Of a stretch of 64,000 bases of DNA, positions 17,061 to 26,790 are shown piece by piece. A program made the translations under genes and the position numbers. This DNA comes from Paenibacillus polysaccharolyticus (GTDB lineage Bacteria; Bacillota; Bacilli; Paenibacillales; Paenibacillaceae): assembly GCF_900102085.1 (NCBI RefSeq), contig NZ_FMVM01000008.1, forward strand, positions 124,001 to 188,000, in the 5' to 3' direction. Every line of letters begins with the position of its first letter. Within the stretch, counting starts at the first letter, position 1. The notes below the pieces were generated by a model. It had not been told where the DNA came from, did no database searches, and saw only the letters and a list, made by a program, of their open reading frames with translations.

Positions 17061-18806
17061 ATGAAGTCAACTTTCTACAAAATGTCTCTGAAAAAACGGA
17101 TACAGCTCATCTACATTTTTCTCGTTGTTTTGTGTATCAGTGTGACGGGCATTTTCTCATATCTCTTCGCTGCCAAGAGCATAGAGCGGAACGCGCTTGA
17201 ATTAAAGAAGAGCATTCTGAACAAGTCTGTACAGGTGATGGATGAGCATCTGCGTCATATCGTCGTTTCATCCTATTCGTTCATGCTGAGTGACACGTTT
17301 ACACAGGTGATGAAGGACGTGCGTAATCACAATGATGGTCGTTATTATCAGAATCTCTCTCTGCTTCAGACCACATTTGCCCAGTTGAAGCTGGTAGAGC
17401 CGCTGATTGATACCGCATATTTGAAGACACCGATCGGCAATTTTTTCTCGACAAAAGACTTCCCGAATCAAAGCACTGCGTTTGACAAGGAATATGGAGA
17501 AGTTGTCAAACGGCCCGGCTGGAATACGATGTGGTTTGGTTCACATCCCAGCGAATTATTCCAATCCCGGGGTAATGTGCTGTCACTGTTGCTTAAACCG
17601 ATTGTGATCGATAACCATACCTTCTCGGAGGTATACATGGTCGTTAACATGAGGGAAGCAGCCATGCGAGATATTTTAAATCAGGATCTGATGAACAGTC
17701 AGGTACAATTGTTTTTACTTCATAAAAATGGAAGTGAGGTCATTCGTCCGGGAGCAGGCACTTTTGATCTGGTAACAGAGCCTGGATTTGCACAACGATT
17801 AGATCGCGGGTCAGGTGATTTCACGTATACCAACGGACAGGGACAAGATATGTTGGTGAATTACTCGGCTCTATCAATGAATGAGGACTGGGTTATGGTC
17901 AGTGTTCAGTCCAAGGCCGATTTATTATCTCCACTGAAGAAGATTCGCTGGCTGGTCATCCTGATTATGCTGTTCTGCATCCTGCTGGCGCTCGCGTTGT
18001 CCGACCTGTTATCCTCTGCGCTGCTGAAACCGCTGAACAAATTGCGGCGGCTCATGGTCGAGGTGGAGTACAACGACTTGGACGTACGCTTTCGCAGCAA
18101 ATATGACGATGAGGTTAGTGCCGTAGGGCATCGCTTCAATCGAATGTTGGATCAGATTCAGGTTTTGTTTGAAGAGGTGCGAGCCACGGAACAGGACAAG
18201 CGGCGGCTGGAAGTGAAGGCGCTTCAAGCTCAGGTTGATCCTCATTTTCTGTACAATACGTTAAATACGATGTTCTGGAAAAGCGAGAGTGGGGAGAAGA
18301 AGGATGTCAGCTCAATGATTGTCTCTCTCTCCCTACTGTTCAGACTCGGCTTGAATGATGGAAAAGACATGACCACCGTAGAGCAAGAGATCAAACACGT
18401 CGAGCAGTATATGCAGTTACAGCAGCAATGTTACGAAGACTTGTTCGAATACCGGATTGAGGCAGAGGAATCCTGCAAAGGAATCGAAATTCTAAAAATT
18501 TTGCTTCAGCCTCTGGTGGAAAATTCGATCCTGCATGGTTTTAATGATAAGGAAGATTTAGGACGCATTCTGATCCGGATTCATCGTCTTGAAGATACAC
18601 TCCGTTTGGAGGTCAAGGACAATGGATGCGGCATGGATGTAGCGAAAATGAATGCGGAAGAAGCATTAGAGGGGAACCGGAAAGGATATGCTATATCCAA
18701 TCTGGTTGATCGATTAAACCTACAGTATGGTGAGCAAGCTTCGCTGGTGTTCCATAGTGAAATAAACGTGGGGACTACGGTAGTCATCACCATTCCGATT
18801 AGCTAG
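17061..18806 (+). CDS. YesM-type sensor histidine kinase
   Basis: A 581-residue membrane sensor. One helix lies near residues 14-36, followed by a large extracellular double-Cache-like sensor region, a second helix near 295-315, HAMP, then the His_kinase domain with QVDPHFLYNTLN (His395) and the HATPase domain with LVENSILHGF and DNGCGM. This is the YesM family that senses carbohydrates or binding proteins outside the cell and pairs with AraC-type YesN regulators. ATG 17061 has AAGGAGCG about 8 nt upstream and was chosen over the open frame from 16986. It sits between the permeases and its cognate regulator, 14 nt from the latter. Confidence 0.92.
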   Translation: MKSTFYKMSLKKRIQLIYIFLVVLCISVTGIFSYLFAAKSIERNALELKKSILNKSVQVMDEHLRHIVVSSYSFMLSDTFTQVMKDVRNHNDGRYYQNLSLLQTTFAQLKLVEPLIDTAYLKTPIGNFFSTKDFPNQSTAFDKEYGEVVKRPGWNTMWFGSHPSELFQSRGNVLSLLLKPIVIDNHTFSEVYMVVNMREAAMRDILNQDLMNSQVQLFLLHKNGSEVIRPGAGTFDLVTEPGFAQRLDRGSGDFTYTNGQGQDMLVNYSALSMNEDWVMVSVQSKADLLSPLKKIRWLVILIMLFCILLALALSDLLSSALLKPLNKLRRLMVEVEYNDLDVRFRSKYDDEVSAVGHRFNRMLDQIQVLFEEVRATEQDKRRLEVKALQAQVDPHFLYNTLNTMFWKSESGEKKDVSSMIVSLSLLFRLGLNDGKDMTTVEQEIKHVEQYMQLQQQCYEDLFEYRIEAEESCKGIEILKILLQPLVENSILHGFNDKEDLGRILIRIHRLEDTLRLEVKDNGCGMDVAKMNAEEALEGNRKGYAISNLVDRLNLQYGEQASLVFHSEINVGTTVVITIPIS

Positions 18807-18820
18807 GAGGGAGCGTACGT

Positions 18821-20428
18821 ATGGAGCAACTGACGATGTGTGTTATGGATGATATTCAGGCTGTGGTCAAGGGCATCGTTTCCACCATTCCGTGGGTGGA
18901 TCATGAGGTGCGGATTGTTGGCACAGCGAACAATGGAGAGCAAGGCTGGTCGCTTCTGACTGAACAGCAGCCGGACATTGTCATTACGGATATCAAAATG
19001 CCTCGGCTCAGCGGACTCGAACTCATGAAGCGGGCAATGGATGCTGGACTGCGCTCCAAGTTTATTTTTATTAGCGGATACTCCGATTTTCAATATGCCC
19101 AGGAAGCGATTAAGCTCGGAGCCTTCGATTATCTGCTTAAACCGTTTACGCCTGAGGAGATTTTGGGTGCGGTGCTAAAAGTGAGACAGGTAATTGAGAG
19201 TGAACAAGCGAAGTCGCAGCAACTTCAAAAGCTGAAACAGAAAGCGGTTAGCAGCAGTGAGTACGAACGTCACAGTTATCTTCTCGGTCTGCTTCGGCAT
19301 GAGATTGGCGGATTTCTGAATGAAAGCCGGTGGGACGAGCTTGATATTGAGCTGGATTCCTCCAATCTCAACGTTATGGTCATTGAGGTTGATGGCTATA
19401 CACGCTATGGATCGACAATGCATCTGGATGCAGAGATCGTTCCATTTGCGGTTCAGAATATCGTCAGCGAGACATTGAATCGGTATACGAGAAGTGTTGT
19501 ACTGCGTGAAAATCGTTACCGCCTGGCCGCTATATTTAATACATCTGAACAGATTGATTTATCCGATCTTATGGAGCAATGCCGCCACAATGTGGAGCAA
19601 TATAGCAAAAAGACGATATCCATTGGAGTCGGAACGATCGCTCGCAGACCACAAGAAATCTGGATATCTTATGCCAATGCGGACAAGGCGATATCTTATC
19701 GTTTTTACAGTGAAGGAAACTGCATCTTCCAGTATGCAGAACTGGAGAATCAGGATGTGGTTGCTCCCGTCTATCCTTTGGAAAAGGAAAAGGAGCTATT
19801 TTACGCATTGAAATGTGGCAATGAAAGTTCTTGTCACCGAATTATCGATGATATTTTGGAAGTCTGGCAGAACGCCAAAGGTTTTCCCGAACCACTGACG
19901 ATGATCCGTCTGTTGTCAGGACTCGCATTTGCGATCTACCGGGCGTTCTGTGATGAGATCACAGAAGAAGAACGGCTTCGTCTGGAAGCAGACTTGACCG
20001 TGCTTGAAGCGATGCGGTCGTTGACGTTTGAGGGCTGGGGAGCCTACATCAAGCATTTCAGCAGTATGGGATGCGAGATCATGGATAAGAAAAGGCTTAC
20101 GGATGTCAAACAGGCGATCAGTAAATCCCAAGAGTTTATTAGCATGAATCTGTCCGAAAATCTCACATTGCAGACTTGTGCCCAGTCGGTTCACTTAAGT
20201 CCAAGTTATTTTGCGAATGCGTTCAAGAAGGAAACGGGTATGACGCTTATTCAATATATTACGAAGTTAAGAATGGAAAAGGCGAAGGAACTGCTGGTTG
20301 CGGGGGTGCAAGTACAGGAAATATGCCAGATGCTGGGGTATGAGGACAGACCGTATTTCAGTGGCCTTTTCAAAAAGTATTGTGGCATGACCCCTACACA
20401 TTTTCGGCAGATGTATGAGAATGGGTAA
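18821..20428 (+). CDS. YesN-type response regulator, AraC family
   Basis: A 535-residue regulator. The receiver domain (about 1-125) has the phospho-acceptor Asp57 in ITDIKMP and Lys in LLKPF. A long linker of about 300 residues leads to a C-terminal AraC helix-turn-helix pair (about 430-533), with LSPSYFANAFKKETGMT and GYEDRPYFSGLFKKYCGMTP. It starts 14 nt after the kinase, with GGAGGG before the ATG. It most probably activates the binding-protein gene just downstream and the rest of the locus when the substrate is present. This is inferred from the usual YesMN arrangement. Confidence 0.92.
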   Translation: MEQLTMCVMDDIQAVVKGIVSTIPWVDHEVRIVGTANNGEQGWSLLTEQQPDIVITDIKMPRLSGLELMKRAMDAGLRSKFIFISGYSDFQYAQEAIKLGAFDYLLKPFTPEEILGAVLKVRQVIESEQAKSQQLQKLKQKAVSSSEYERHSYLLGLLRHEIGGFLNESRWDELDIELDSSNLNVMVIEVDGYTRYGSTMHLDAEIVPFAVQNIVSETLNRYTRSVVLRENRYRLAAIFNTSEQIDLSDLMEQCRHNVEQYSKKTISIGVGTIARRPQEIWISYANADKAISYRFYSEGNCIFQYAELENQDVVAPVYPLEKEKELFYALKCGNESSCHRIIDDILEVWQNAKGFPEPLTMIRLLSGLAFAIYRAFCDEITEEERLRLEADLTVLEAMRSLTFEGWGAYIKHFSSMGCEIMDKKRLTDVKQAISKSQEFISMNLSENLTLQTCAQSVHLSPSYFANAFKKETGMTLIQYITKLRMEKAKELLVAGVQVQEICQMLGYEDRPYFSGLFKKYCGMTPTHFRQMYENG

Positions 20429-20557
20429 GACAGAGATCGTCATTTTTCCCACCTTGCATAGTCAGAATGTCCCTCACTTCGACATAAGTGGAACGTTTAT
20501 CATTACGTTAACGGGGAACCAAACAGGTTGTCCAGACAAGCATAAGGGGGCATTTCA

Positions 20558-21958
20558 ATGGTTAAAAAGTGGATGATGACTACACTAAGTGCTGTGCTTG
20601 CATTAACGGTAGCGGGTTGTTCGACAGACAGTGGAACGACAAAGGGCAGCGAGACTGCAGCTGGCGGCGGAGAACAGAGTAGTGGCAAAACGAAAGTGGT
20701 CTATTGGACTCCGGATCGACACGATGCTGATTTTATGAAATCCAAGATCGAGCAATTCAACCAGACCAACAAAGACAACATTGAAGTGGAAATGACCGTC
20801 ATGGGTGATAATTATCCGCAGGCCGTTGATATCGCATTTGCGAGTAAACAAGCTCCTGATGTGTTTCAAATCGACGATTTCCAAACGTATTATCAAAAGG
20901 GGTATCTTGCTCCAATCGACGGATATATGAGTGATGCCATGAAGGCAACGTTCAAGGACAGCCTGATCGAAAATAAAAATACGATTGATGGAAAAGTATA
21001 TACCCTTCCGAATACAGGCCAGATCTGGAGACTGGTGTACAATAAAGATATTTTCCAAAAAGCAGGCATTGCTTCTCCGCCTAAAACCATTGCTGAGATG
21101 GTAGCAGACGCAAAGAAAATTACCGAAACAGGTAAAAGTGAAGGCATCTATGGCTTCGCCAGCCCATTCAAAAGTGGTAGCGGTTTCTGGAGAGCGGCGA
21201 ACACCATTGCCGGTGCAAGCACGAACGAAGGTATCGACGGCTTTAACTACAAGACAGGTCAGTTTGACTTCAACATGTACAAATCGATTGCCGAGGCTCT
21301 TCGTCAGATGAATCAAGATGGCAGCATGCTTCCGGGTGTGGAAAGCTTGGATATTGACCCACTGAGAGCACAATTTGCACAAGGCAAAATCGGGATGTAC
21401 ATCAATCACTCCGGTGAGCCAGGTGTCTACAAAGATCAATTCCCGACCAAAGAAAATTGGGGTGCTGCTCCTGTGCCAACAGATGATGGTACGATTAAAG
21501 GGGCTTCGCAAGTTATTGGTGGTTCCTATATCGGTATCAATGCAGACTCAAAGAACAAAGAAGCAGCATGGAAGTTCATGGAGTACGTATACAGCACGGA
21601 TCTGCAAAGCGAGTATTATGAAAAAGGTTACGGTATCTCTCTGATTCCTGCCGTACTCAGCTCGGATAAAAAACCTAGCATTCCAGGTATCGAAGGTTTC
21701 TTACCTAAGAAGTATGACGCGATCTTCCCTGCTAATCCAAGTGTGATTACAGAGAGCTCGCTGGAAGGCATGAAATGGGCTGAAGCTTTCTCCGCTTACG
21801 TATTCACTGGTGGTGATCTGGATGGCGTGATCAAGGATCTGAACACACGGTATAATGCAGCACTTGAGAAAAGCAAAGCGGCAGGCCTGACTAAAATTGC
21901 GGCAGATCCATCGTTTGATTCATCCAAGCTTCAAGGTAAACTGTCCAAAGAAGAGTAA
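20558..21958 (+). CDS. Extracellular sugar-binding lipoprotein of ABC importer
   Basis: A 466-residue family-1 solute-binding protein. A lipoprotein signal (KKWMMTTLSAVLALTVAGC) has its lipid-anchored Cys at 21, followed by a Ser/Thr/Gly linker and a two-lobe binding fold (VVYWTPDRHD, APDVFQIDDF, YIGINADS). It is attached to the outer membrane face and delivers ligand to the two permeases encoded 4-5 kb upstream. It is separated from yesN by 129 nt and so may have its own regulated promoter. The AAGGGGG ribosome site fits the ATG. Confidence 0.93.
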   Translation: MVKKWMMTTLSAVLALTVAGCSTDSGTTKGSETAAGGGEQSSGKTKVVYWTPDRHDADFMKSKIEQFNQTNKDNIEVEMTVMGDNYPQAVDIAFASKQAPDVFQIDDFQTYYQKGYLAPIDGYMSDAMKATFKDSLIENKNTIDGKVYTLPNTGQIWRLVYNKDIFQKAGIASPPKTIAEMVADAKKITETGKSEGIYGFASPFKSGSGFWRAANTIAGASTNEGIDGFNYKTGQFDFNMYKSIAEALRQMNQDGSMLPGVESLDIDPLRAQFAQGKIGMYINHSGEPGVYKDQFPTKENWGAAPVPTDDGTIKGASQVIGGSYIGINADSKNKEAAWKFMEYVYSTDLQSEYYEKGYGISLIPAVLSSDKKPSIPGIEGFLPKKYDAIFPANPSVITESSLEGMKWAEAFSAYVFTGGDLDGVIKDLNTRYNAALEKSKAAGLTKIAADPSFDSSKLQGKLSKEE

Positions 21959-22051
21959 AATCTAAACATGGCGGCCGTCGTATTCATACTTCGGTCGCTT
22001 CACTTTACTGAAATTTTCAAAATTATCTTGCCTTGGAGAGGGGAATATCCA

Positions 22052-22387
22052 ATGATTATTGACCAGAATTCCGTAAAACCACATATCATTAACGAAACAA
22101 GTTCGCGCAAAATTTTGGGGATGGGTGGAACACTCATGATGGTGGAAGTTACCTTTGCCAAAGGTGGGATCGGCGAAGTCCACTCCCATGATGCGCACGA
22201 GCAAGTCAGTTATATTGTAAAGGGTAGCTTTGAGGTTCAAGTAGGCGAAGAGACCAAAGTTCTCCAAGCGGGAGACAGCTTCTATGCAGGCTTGAATGTG
22301 CCACACGGGGTAAGAGCGCTGGAAGATGCGATTATACTGGATGTATTTACGCCATTCCGTCAGGATTTTCTTGAGGCAGACCAATGA
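22052..22387 (+). CDS. kdgF: KdgF-like cupin, unsaturated uronate ring opening
   Basis: A 111-residue single-domain cupin. The metal ligands fit His44, His46, Gln51 (HSHDAHEQ) and His85 (VPHG), and the C-terminal FTPFRQDFL is typical of KdgF. KdgF converts the 4,5-unsaturated uronate released by polysaccharide lyases to its linear keto form. This fits the lyase-type gene overlapping it downstream. The ATG at 22052 has GGAGAGGGG upstream; the frame is open from 21968 without one. The stop overlaps the next start as ATGA. Assignment rests on motif similarity and context, and a generic cupin is the alternative. Confidence 0.78.
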   Translation: MIIDQNSVKPHIINETSSRKILGMGGTLMMVEVTFAKGGIGEVHSHDAHEQVSYIVKGSFEVQVGEETKVLQAGDSFYAGLNVPHGVRALEDAIILDVFTPFRQDFLEADQ

Positions 22388-24294
22388 GTGACTTTTACCT
22401 TTCAGCAGACGAGCTGCAGCAGGCAGCGCTATACTATCAGGAGCATTTTCCAGAGGAAGCCCGAAATTCAGTGACGATTGCCAACCGTGCTATTCTGAAT
22501 GAATTTATTGTGCCATATACGAATGATCTAACCAACTGGATTCCACTGGGTACGCCGGTGGACTGGCTTCACAATCCGACCAATGATCTGGAGTTCACGT
22601 GGGGCATTAACAGGCACTGGCATATGCTTGATTTAGGCAAAGCTTATCTGATGAAAGGCAACCCGTTATATGTGACTACCTTTATCGATCACTATCGTAC
22701 GTGGCGAGAACAGAATCCTGTGCCTATTCATCTGCCATATGATGAAGCTGTTTTTTTTCAGAAACCAGGTCCTTGGCGTTTGCTTGAAACAGGTCTGCGT
22801 GTGCAATCCTGGATTGCCGCGTACAAATATATGGAATCCAGTCCACAATTGGACGATGCCTTTCGGGCCGAATTTCTGCAAGGGCTGGAGGAGCATGCGG
22901 AATTCCTGACGAATTATCTCGGCAGTACGGAAATTAATCATGCCATTATGCATATGCAGGGTTTGTTTATGATTGCGGCTTTTTACAAGGAGCATCCACG
23001 CAGTCCATTCTGGCGTCAAGTGGCTACCGAACGGCTGGAGCTGTGTCTGCTGCATCAGTTGAATGAAGAGGGAATCCAGGTCGAATTGAACACCCACTAT
23101 CATAACGCGAGTATTGAGATGTTTGGTACACCGTATCTGCTGGCAGGTATTTCGGGACATCCGTTCTCGGCGTGGTATGGGGAATGTTTACGGAATATGG
23201 CCGCGTTCACCGAAGCGATGATCAGACCGGATCATCAATCGACGGGCATTGGAGATTCGGACTGGCTTAGTGATGGACGACAACGGTTGACACTGTTAGG
23301 TGCAATTCTGGGAGACGAGGATCTCATGGCTCGCGGAACCGACAGTTCAGAATGCCTATGGCTGGTGGGTGTGGCAAAATACGAGCAGTGTGTCAGGCTG
23401 CAGGCTGGAGCATCCCGATCATTGACAAGCCGTACATTTCCCCAAACCGGATATTATGTGATGCGGGATGAGAAGCAATATTTGTTCTTTGATGCAGCTC
23501 CGATGGGTGGTGCTCACGGTCATGCGGATGCTTTGAACATCGAATGGATGTGGAATAACCGGCTGTTCTTTACGGATACGGGACGTTATACGTATGAAGA
23601 AGGGCAGTGGCGTCATTATTTCAAAAGCACGCGGGCACATAATACGATTACCATAGACGGGACAGATCAGACACCTTATGTATCCACTCAGCAATGGGGT
23701 GAGCCTGAGGCGGAAGCGACAACACATCGCTATGAGAGCCAAGCCAACTATCACTTTATGGATGCTTCACAAGATGGATATACACACCTTCCCGATCCGG
23801 TTAGCCATCGTCGGTGGGTGCTTGCAGGCAAAAGCGTACCTCTGCTTCTGGTGGTGGACTGGCTGGATGGTAAAAAAACACACACGTTGGAGCAACGGTT
23901 CCATTTGCATCCGGATGCACTGCTTGTATTGCGCAAGGAAGATCAAGCGAAACAGCGAGCAGGCATTCGATTTGACGATTCTTCCACTAAGCTGTGCATT
24001 AAATTTTTGATGGCGGGGGATGGCAGCGAAACGTTTGAGTTGACAGAACAGGTGGGCTGGGTATCTGAAATCTACGGCTCGAAATCGGAAACGGCTGTTA
24101 TTCAAGGCAAAGCTGAATTTTCTGGCAAAGTGGGCGTTGTGGCCATAGGCCTACCGGCTGACGAATCAGAAGAAGCTGTGAAAGTTACAGGATGTGCACT
24201 GGAGCCGGAACAAATGAGGTTCACGCTAGATTACGAGTACCGCGGTCAGGAAGCCCGGATTGTGATCGACGAACATCAGGTGGACTGGAAGTAG
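22384..24294 (+). CDS. Heparinase II/III family polysaccharide lyase-like protein
   Basis: A 636-residue protein with an N-terminal alpha/alpha toroid (about 1-340, with NHAIMHMQGLFM and ELNTHYHNASIEMFG) and a C-terminal beta-sandwich heparinase II/III domain (GGAHGHADALNIEWMWN, DTGRYTYE, RAHNTITIDG). The Asn, His and Tyr residues in these segments match the catalytic area of the family. No signal peptide is seen, so it probably acts on imported oligosaccharides inside the cell, like oligo-alginate- or oligo-uronide-type lyases. The exact glycan cannot be read. Translationally coupled to the KdgF-like gene by a 4-nt overlap. Confidence 0.85.
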   Translation: MSDFYLSADELQQAALYYQEHFPEEARNSVTIANRAILNEFIVPYTNDLTNWIPLGTPVDWLHNPTNDLEFTWGINRHWHMLDLGKAYLMKGNPLYVTTFIDHYRTWREQNPVPIHLPYDEAVFFQKPGPWRLLETGLRVQSWIAAYKYMESSPQLDDAFRAEFLQGLEEHAEFLTNYLGSTEINHAIMHMQGLFMIAAFYKEHPRSPFWRQVATERLELCLLHQLNEEGIQVELNTHYHNASIEMFGTPYLLAGISGHPFSAWYGECLRNMAAFTEAMIRPDHQSTGIGDSDWLSDGRQRLTLLGAILGDEDLMARGTDSSECLWLVGVAKYEQCVRLQAGASRSLTSRTFPQTGYYVMRDEKQYLFFDAAPMGGAHGHADALNIEWMWNNRLFFTDTGRYTYEEGQWRHYFKSTRAHNTITIDGTDQTPYVSTQQWGEPEAEATTHRYESQANYHFMDASQDGYTHLPDPVSHRRWVLAGKSVPLLLVVDWLDGKKTHTLEQRFHLHPDALLVLRKEDQAKQRAGIRFDDSSTKLCIKFLMAGDGSETFELTEQVGWVSEIYGSKSETAVIQGKAEFSGKVGVVAIGLPADESEEAVKVTGCALEPEQMRFTLDYEYRGQEARIVIDEHQVDWK

Positions 24295-24378
24295 TTAGAA
24301 CCTGTTTGCATATGCTGAAATTTATAAAATGATAAGCTCCATGCTTACAGCTAGATAGGATGGATGGAGTGAAACCGT

Positions 24379-24424
24379 AAAAGGATTGCAGGCTCAGCTT
24401 ATTACTGAACCTGCAATCCTTTTT
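24379..24424. terminator. Bidirectional terminator between lyase and YheC/D cluster
   Basis: AAAAGGATTGCAGG (24379-24392) pairs with CCTGCAATCCTTTT (near 24410-24424), with an inner TCAG/CTGA arm. A/T runs flank both sides, so it can stop the plus-strand lyase gene and the minus-strand gene ending at 24468. Confidence 0.85.
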
Positions 24425-24467
24425 ACTTTGCCCAGCCTATTGTTAAGATGTATGATCAGCTAGCGGG

Positions 24468-25646
24468 TTACTTCACTCTCCGGCCCCGCTTCACTCTCGT
24501 TGCTTTAGAAGTAACGGGCCTGGGAGAGGGAGGTTTTTTAACCGTTTGAGTAGGGCGGTTGCGGTATACCCACAAGGCATATTCCAGCGGCTGTGTGATC
24601 GCTTTATAATAAATGCTTCGTTCACCAATTCGGGCAAAGACTTCACGGGCAGGTTTGGGGTTGACCTCAAGCAGGTAGATTTGCCCACTTTTGTCTATCG
24701 CCAAATCCAGTGCAAGCTCACATAGATCGCCATACGTATCCTCAAGGAACGAAGCTACATCAATGCCAAATTTTGCTGCCGTTGCTGTCACTTCTTCTCG
24801 CAGTTCTTCTTCGGGAATCCATTGTTTCATCAAACGCTGCATGGCAATGGCCTGCCCGCCTCCATGAAGGTTTGAGGTTACACTTTTCTCAGCGCCCATG
24901 CGCCCTGCGCATCCTGTGAGTTCCCATTCGCCTTCTCCGTTTTTCTGAACCAGCATACGGTAGTCATGTACTCTGCCGTTAGGAAGCTGGAGCTGAATCC
25001 CTTTTTGCACCAAATATTTATCTTTCATGTTCCAGTGCTGGAGCAGGGGGCCGAGCCTGGATAGATGAACCTTGCGCGGTGTAATAATGCGGCGCTTCTG
25101 ATCGCGGCCTTGAACGAGTACTGTACTGGGTTCCTTGCTGCTACGTTCTACGCGCAAAATGCCCCGTCCGCCTGTGCCGTTGATCGGTTTCAGATAGATC
25201 AGCGGGGACACCTTGAGCATTCGGTTTACATCGGACATGTCCTGAAATAAAATCGTTTCCGGCAAATGCTGCCGGAAGGCGGATTGCTCGGACAGGGTTT
25301 GATGAATGGTCCATTTATTGCGTAAAGGTCGATTCAGAAAGAGCAGATGTCCGTATTTTTCACGAAAGGCAAGGAGTTGCTGGAAACGATGGTTTCGCTG
25401 AATGCGGCACCGATCAAAAATCAGATCCGGGAATGCGCGCCATTCCCTGGACCAGCCATTCTTTTCGTCATACACCATCGCTTCGATCTGCCTGCCGCCG
25501 GAATGGACATCAGCAGGTGTGAATACATAAATATCAAGTCCCCGTTTGCGCCCCTCCAGAATCATTCGGCGGTAGATGCTTCGTTCTTCCAGAGCGCGGT
25601 GTTCATTCAGATACAATGTCATAATGCCCAGAACAGGTGAGGACAC
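24468..25646 (-). CDS. yheC/yheD: YheC/YheD family ATP-grasp spore protein, short form
   Basis: A 392-residue ATP-grasp protein, last gene of a five-gene tandem set. Family marks include YLKPINGTGGRGILRVE (nucleotide loop), DYRMLVQKNGEGEWELTG, HGGGQAI and the metal-binding LEVNPKPAREV. It lacks the extra N-terminal domain of the genes at 26790 and 29446 and has a strongly basic C-terminal tail (TRVKRGRRVK). YheC and YheD associate with the developing spore coat in B. subtilis. The reaction, presumably a carboxylate-amine ligation, is unknown. The GTG at 25646 has AAGGTGA 6 nt upstream, so it is preferred over the TTG at 25652, which abuts that site. Confidence 0.88.
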   Translation of the reverse strand: MSSPVLGIMTLYLNEHRALEERSIYRRMILEGRKRGLDIYVFTPADVHSGGRQIEAMVYDEKNGWSREWRAFPDLIFDRCRIQRNHRFQQLLAFREKYGHLLFLNRPLRNKWTIHQTLSEQSAFRQHLPETILFQDMSDVNRMLKVSPLIYLKPINGTGGRGILRVERSSKEPSTVLVQGRDQKRRIITPRKVHLSRLGPLLQHWNMKDKYLVQKGIQLQLPNGRVHDYRMLVQKNGEGEWELTGCAGRMGAEKSVTSNLHGGGQAIAMQRLMKQWIPEEELREEVTATAAKFGIDVASFLEDTYGDLCELALDLAIDKSGQIYLLEVNPKPAREVFARIGERSIYYKAITQPLEYALWVYRNRPTQTVKKPPSPRPVTSKATRVKRGRRVK

Positions 25647-25683
25647 AAACAATCACCTTCTTTGTATGCAGTATTCCTGCCAT

Positions 25684-26790
25684 TCATCGTGCAGACTGAC
25701 GGGCAAGATAGGCGCTGTACTGGAAAATGCGTTCCAGTGAACGTCGCCTGATCTGTGGTTCATCAAATTTCATCGGTTTTGCATTGGCTTCAAAAAACCA
25801 GATCTCACCCAGATCATCCACGCCAAGATCCATCGACATTTCACCAAGTGTATGTCCCGAACCGCGCTCAACCTGTCTGGCAATCATTAAGGAGGTAGAC
25901 TTTACCCGTTTCATTAGAGCTGTAGTCATTTCTTCCCCAAATAGCTCTGTGAGTAGCTTCTCCGGGTCTTCTACACTTCCGCCGCGAGGCACGTGAGTTG
26001 TAATGCTGCGTGAGCCTGCCAGTCGTGCACCGATGCCAGTCACACTCCATTGCCCTTTGCCATTTTTTTGCACAAGCACACGAAGGTCGAAAGGTCGTTT
26101 GTGAGAAGAAGCGAGCTCGATGCCTTGTTGCATGATATAGGGCGTATGTCCGGTTTCTTTGCGAATTCGGGCCCATAACTTGGATAACGTGGCTGCCTTG
26201 TATGTCATACTTTTTCGAGTGTTTTGTATTTTAAGTCGGTAAGGCAGCTTTTCTTTTTCTTGAAATTTGAGCATCATGATGCCTTTGCCAGCTTTGCCGC
26301 TCTCCGGTTTCAGGTACAAATAAGGATAGGTGCGAAGTACCGTACCAAGTGAAGATGCGCTGCGCATCCGCCGGGTATGAGGAATCAATTGCTGCGTAGA
26401 CTTGGATTTTTTGAGCCATTCAAACAGATTCCATTTATTGAAAAAATACGGGTTATACAGTTCAATACCGGATTGCAGACATTCTTCAATTTTACGTTGA
26501 ACCGAGGGTTTGCGTTCATCTTCCCGGTTAGGAATACGGTTATAGAGCACATGAGGGAGAGGGAACGGCTTTGAAGTCCATTTGCCGCTCCCTTTGTTGT
26601 ACGTATATCCTTTCACGGTAGGTCCAGTCATATTAAGATCGCGGACTGTCACGATATAAACGACGTAGCCCATGCTTTCACCTGTTTGCAAAATATCCTG
26701 AAAATTTTGATGATTCCCTCTGAACATCCGCTGTTGATCATGCATGGTGAGTACAGCGATCACAGGTTTGAAATCATCATGAAGGCTCAT
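25684..26790 (-). CDS. yheC/yheD: YheC/YheD family ATP-grasp spore protein, short form
   Basis: A 368-residue paralogue with YLKPESGKAGKGIMMLKF, DLRVLVQKNGKGQWSVTG, PRGGSVEDP and FEANAKPMKF. The Glu and Asn of the ATP-grasp metal site are kept in EANAKP. The ATG (26790) shares one base with the stop codon of the upstream gene (TGATG), and AAGGAC lies 9 nt before it inside that gene. The longer open frame to 26931 overlaps the upstream gene by 140 nt and is unlikely to be used. The arrangement points to translational coupling within one operon. Confidence 0.88.
   Translation of the reverse strand: MSLHDDFKPVIAVLTMHDQQRMFRGNHQNFQDILQTGESMGYVVYIVTVRDLNMTGPTVKGYTYNKGSGKWTSKPFPLPHVLYNRIPNREDERKPSVQRKIEECLQSGIELYNPYFFNKWNLFEWLKKSKSTQQLIPHTRRMRSASSLGTVLRTYPYLYLKPESGKAGKGIMMLKFQEKEKLPYRLKIQNTRKSMTYKAATLSKLWARIRKETGHTPYIMQQGIELASSHKRPFDLRVLVQKNGKGQWSVTGIGARLAGSRSITTHVPRGGSVEDPEKLLTELFGEEMTTALMKRVKSTSLMIARQVERGSGHTLGEMSMDLGVDDLGEIWFFEANAKPMKFDEPQIRRRSLERIFQYSAYLARQSAR

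Noticed and set aside
20488..20501. TGGAACGTTTATCA before the binding-protein gene as a cre site
   Set aside because: Three mismatches to the CcpA consensus including the central CG.
20603..21511. 302-residue open frame opposite the sugar-binding protein
   Set aside because: Shadow of the lipoprotein gene, which has a clear lipobox and family motifs.
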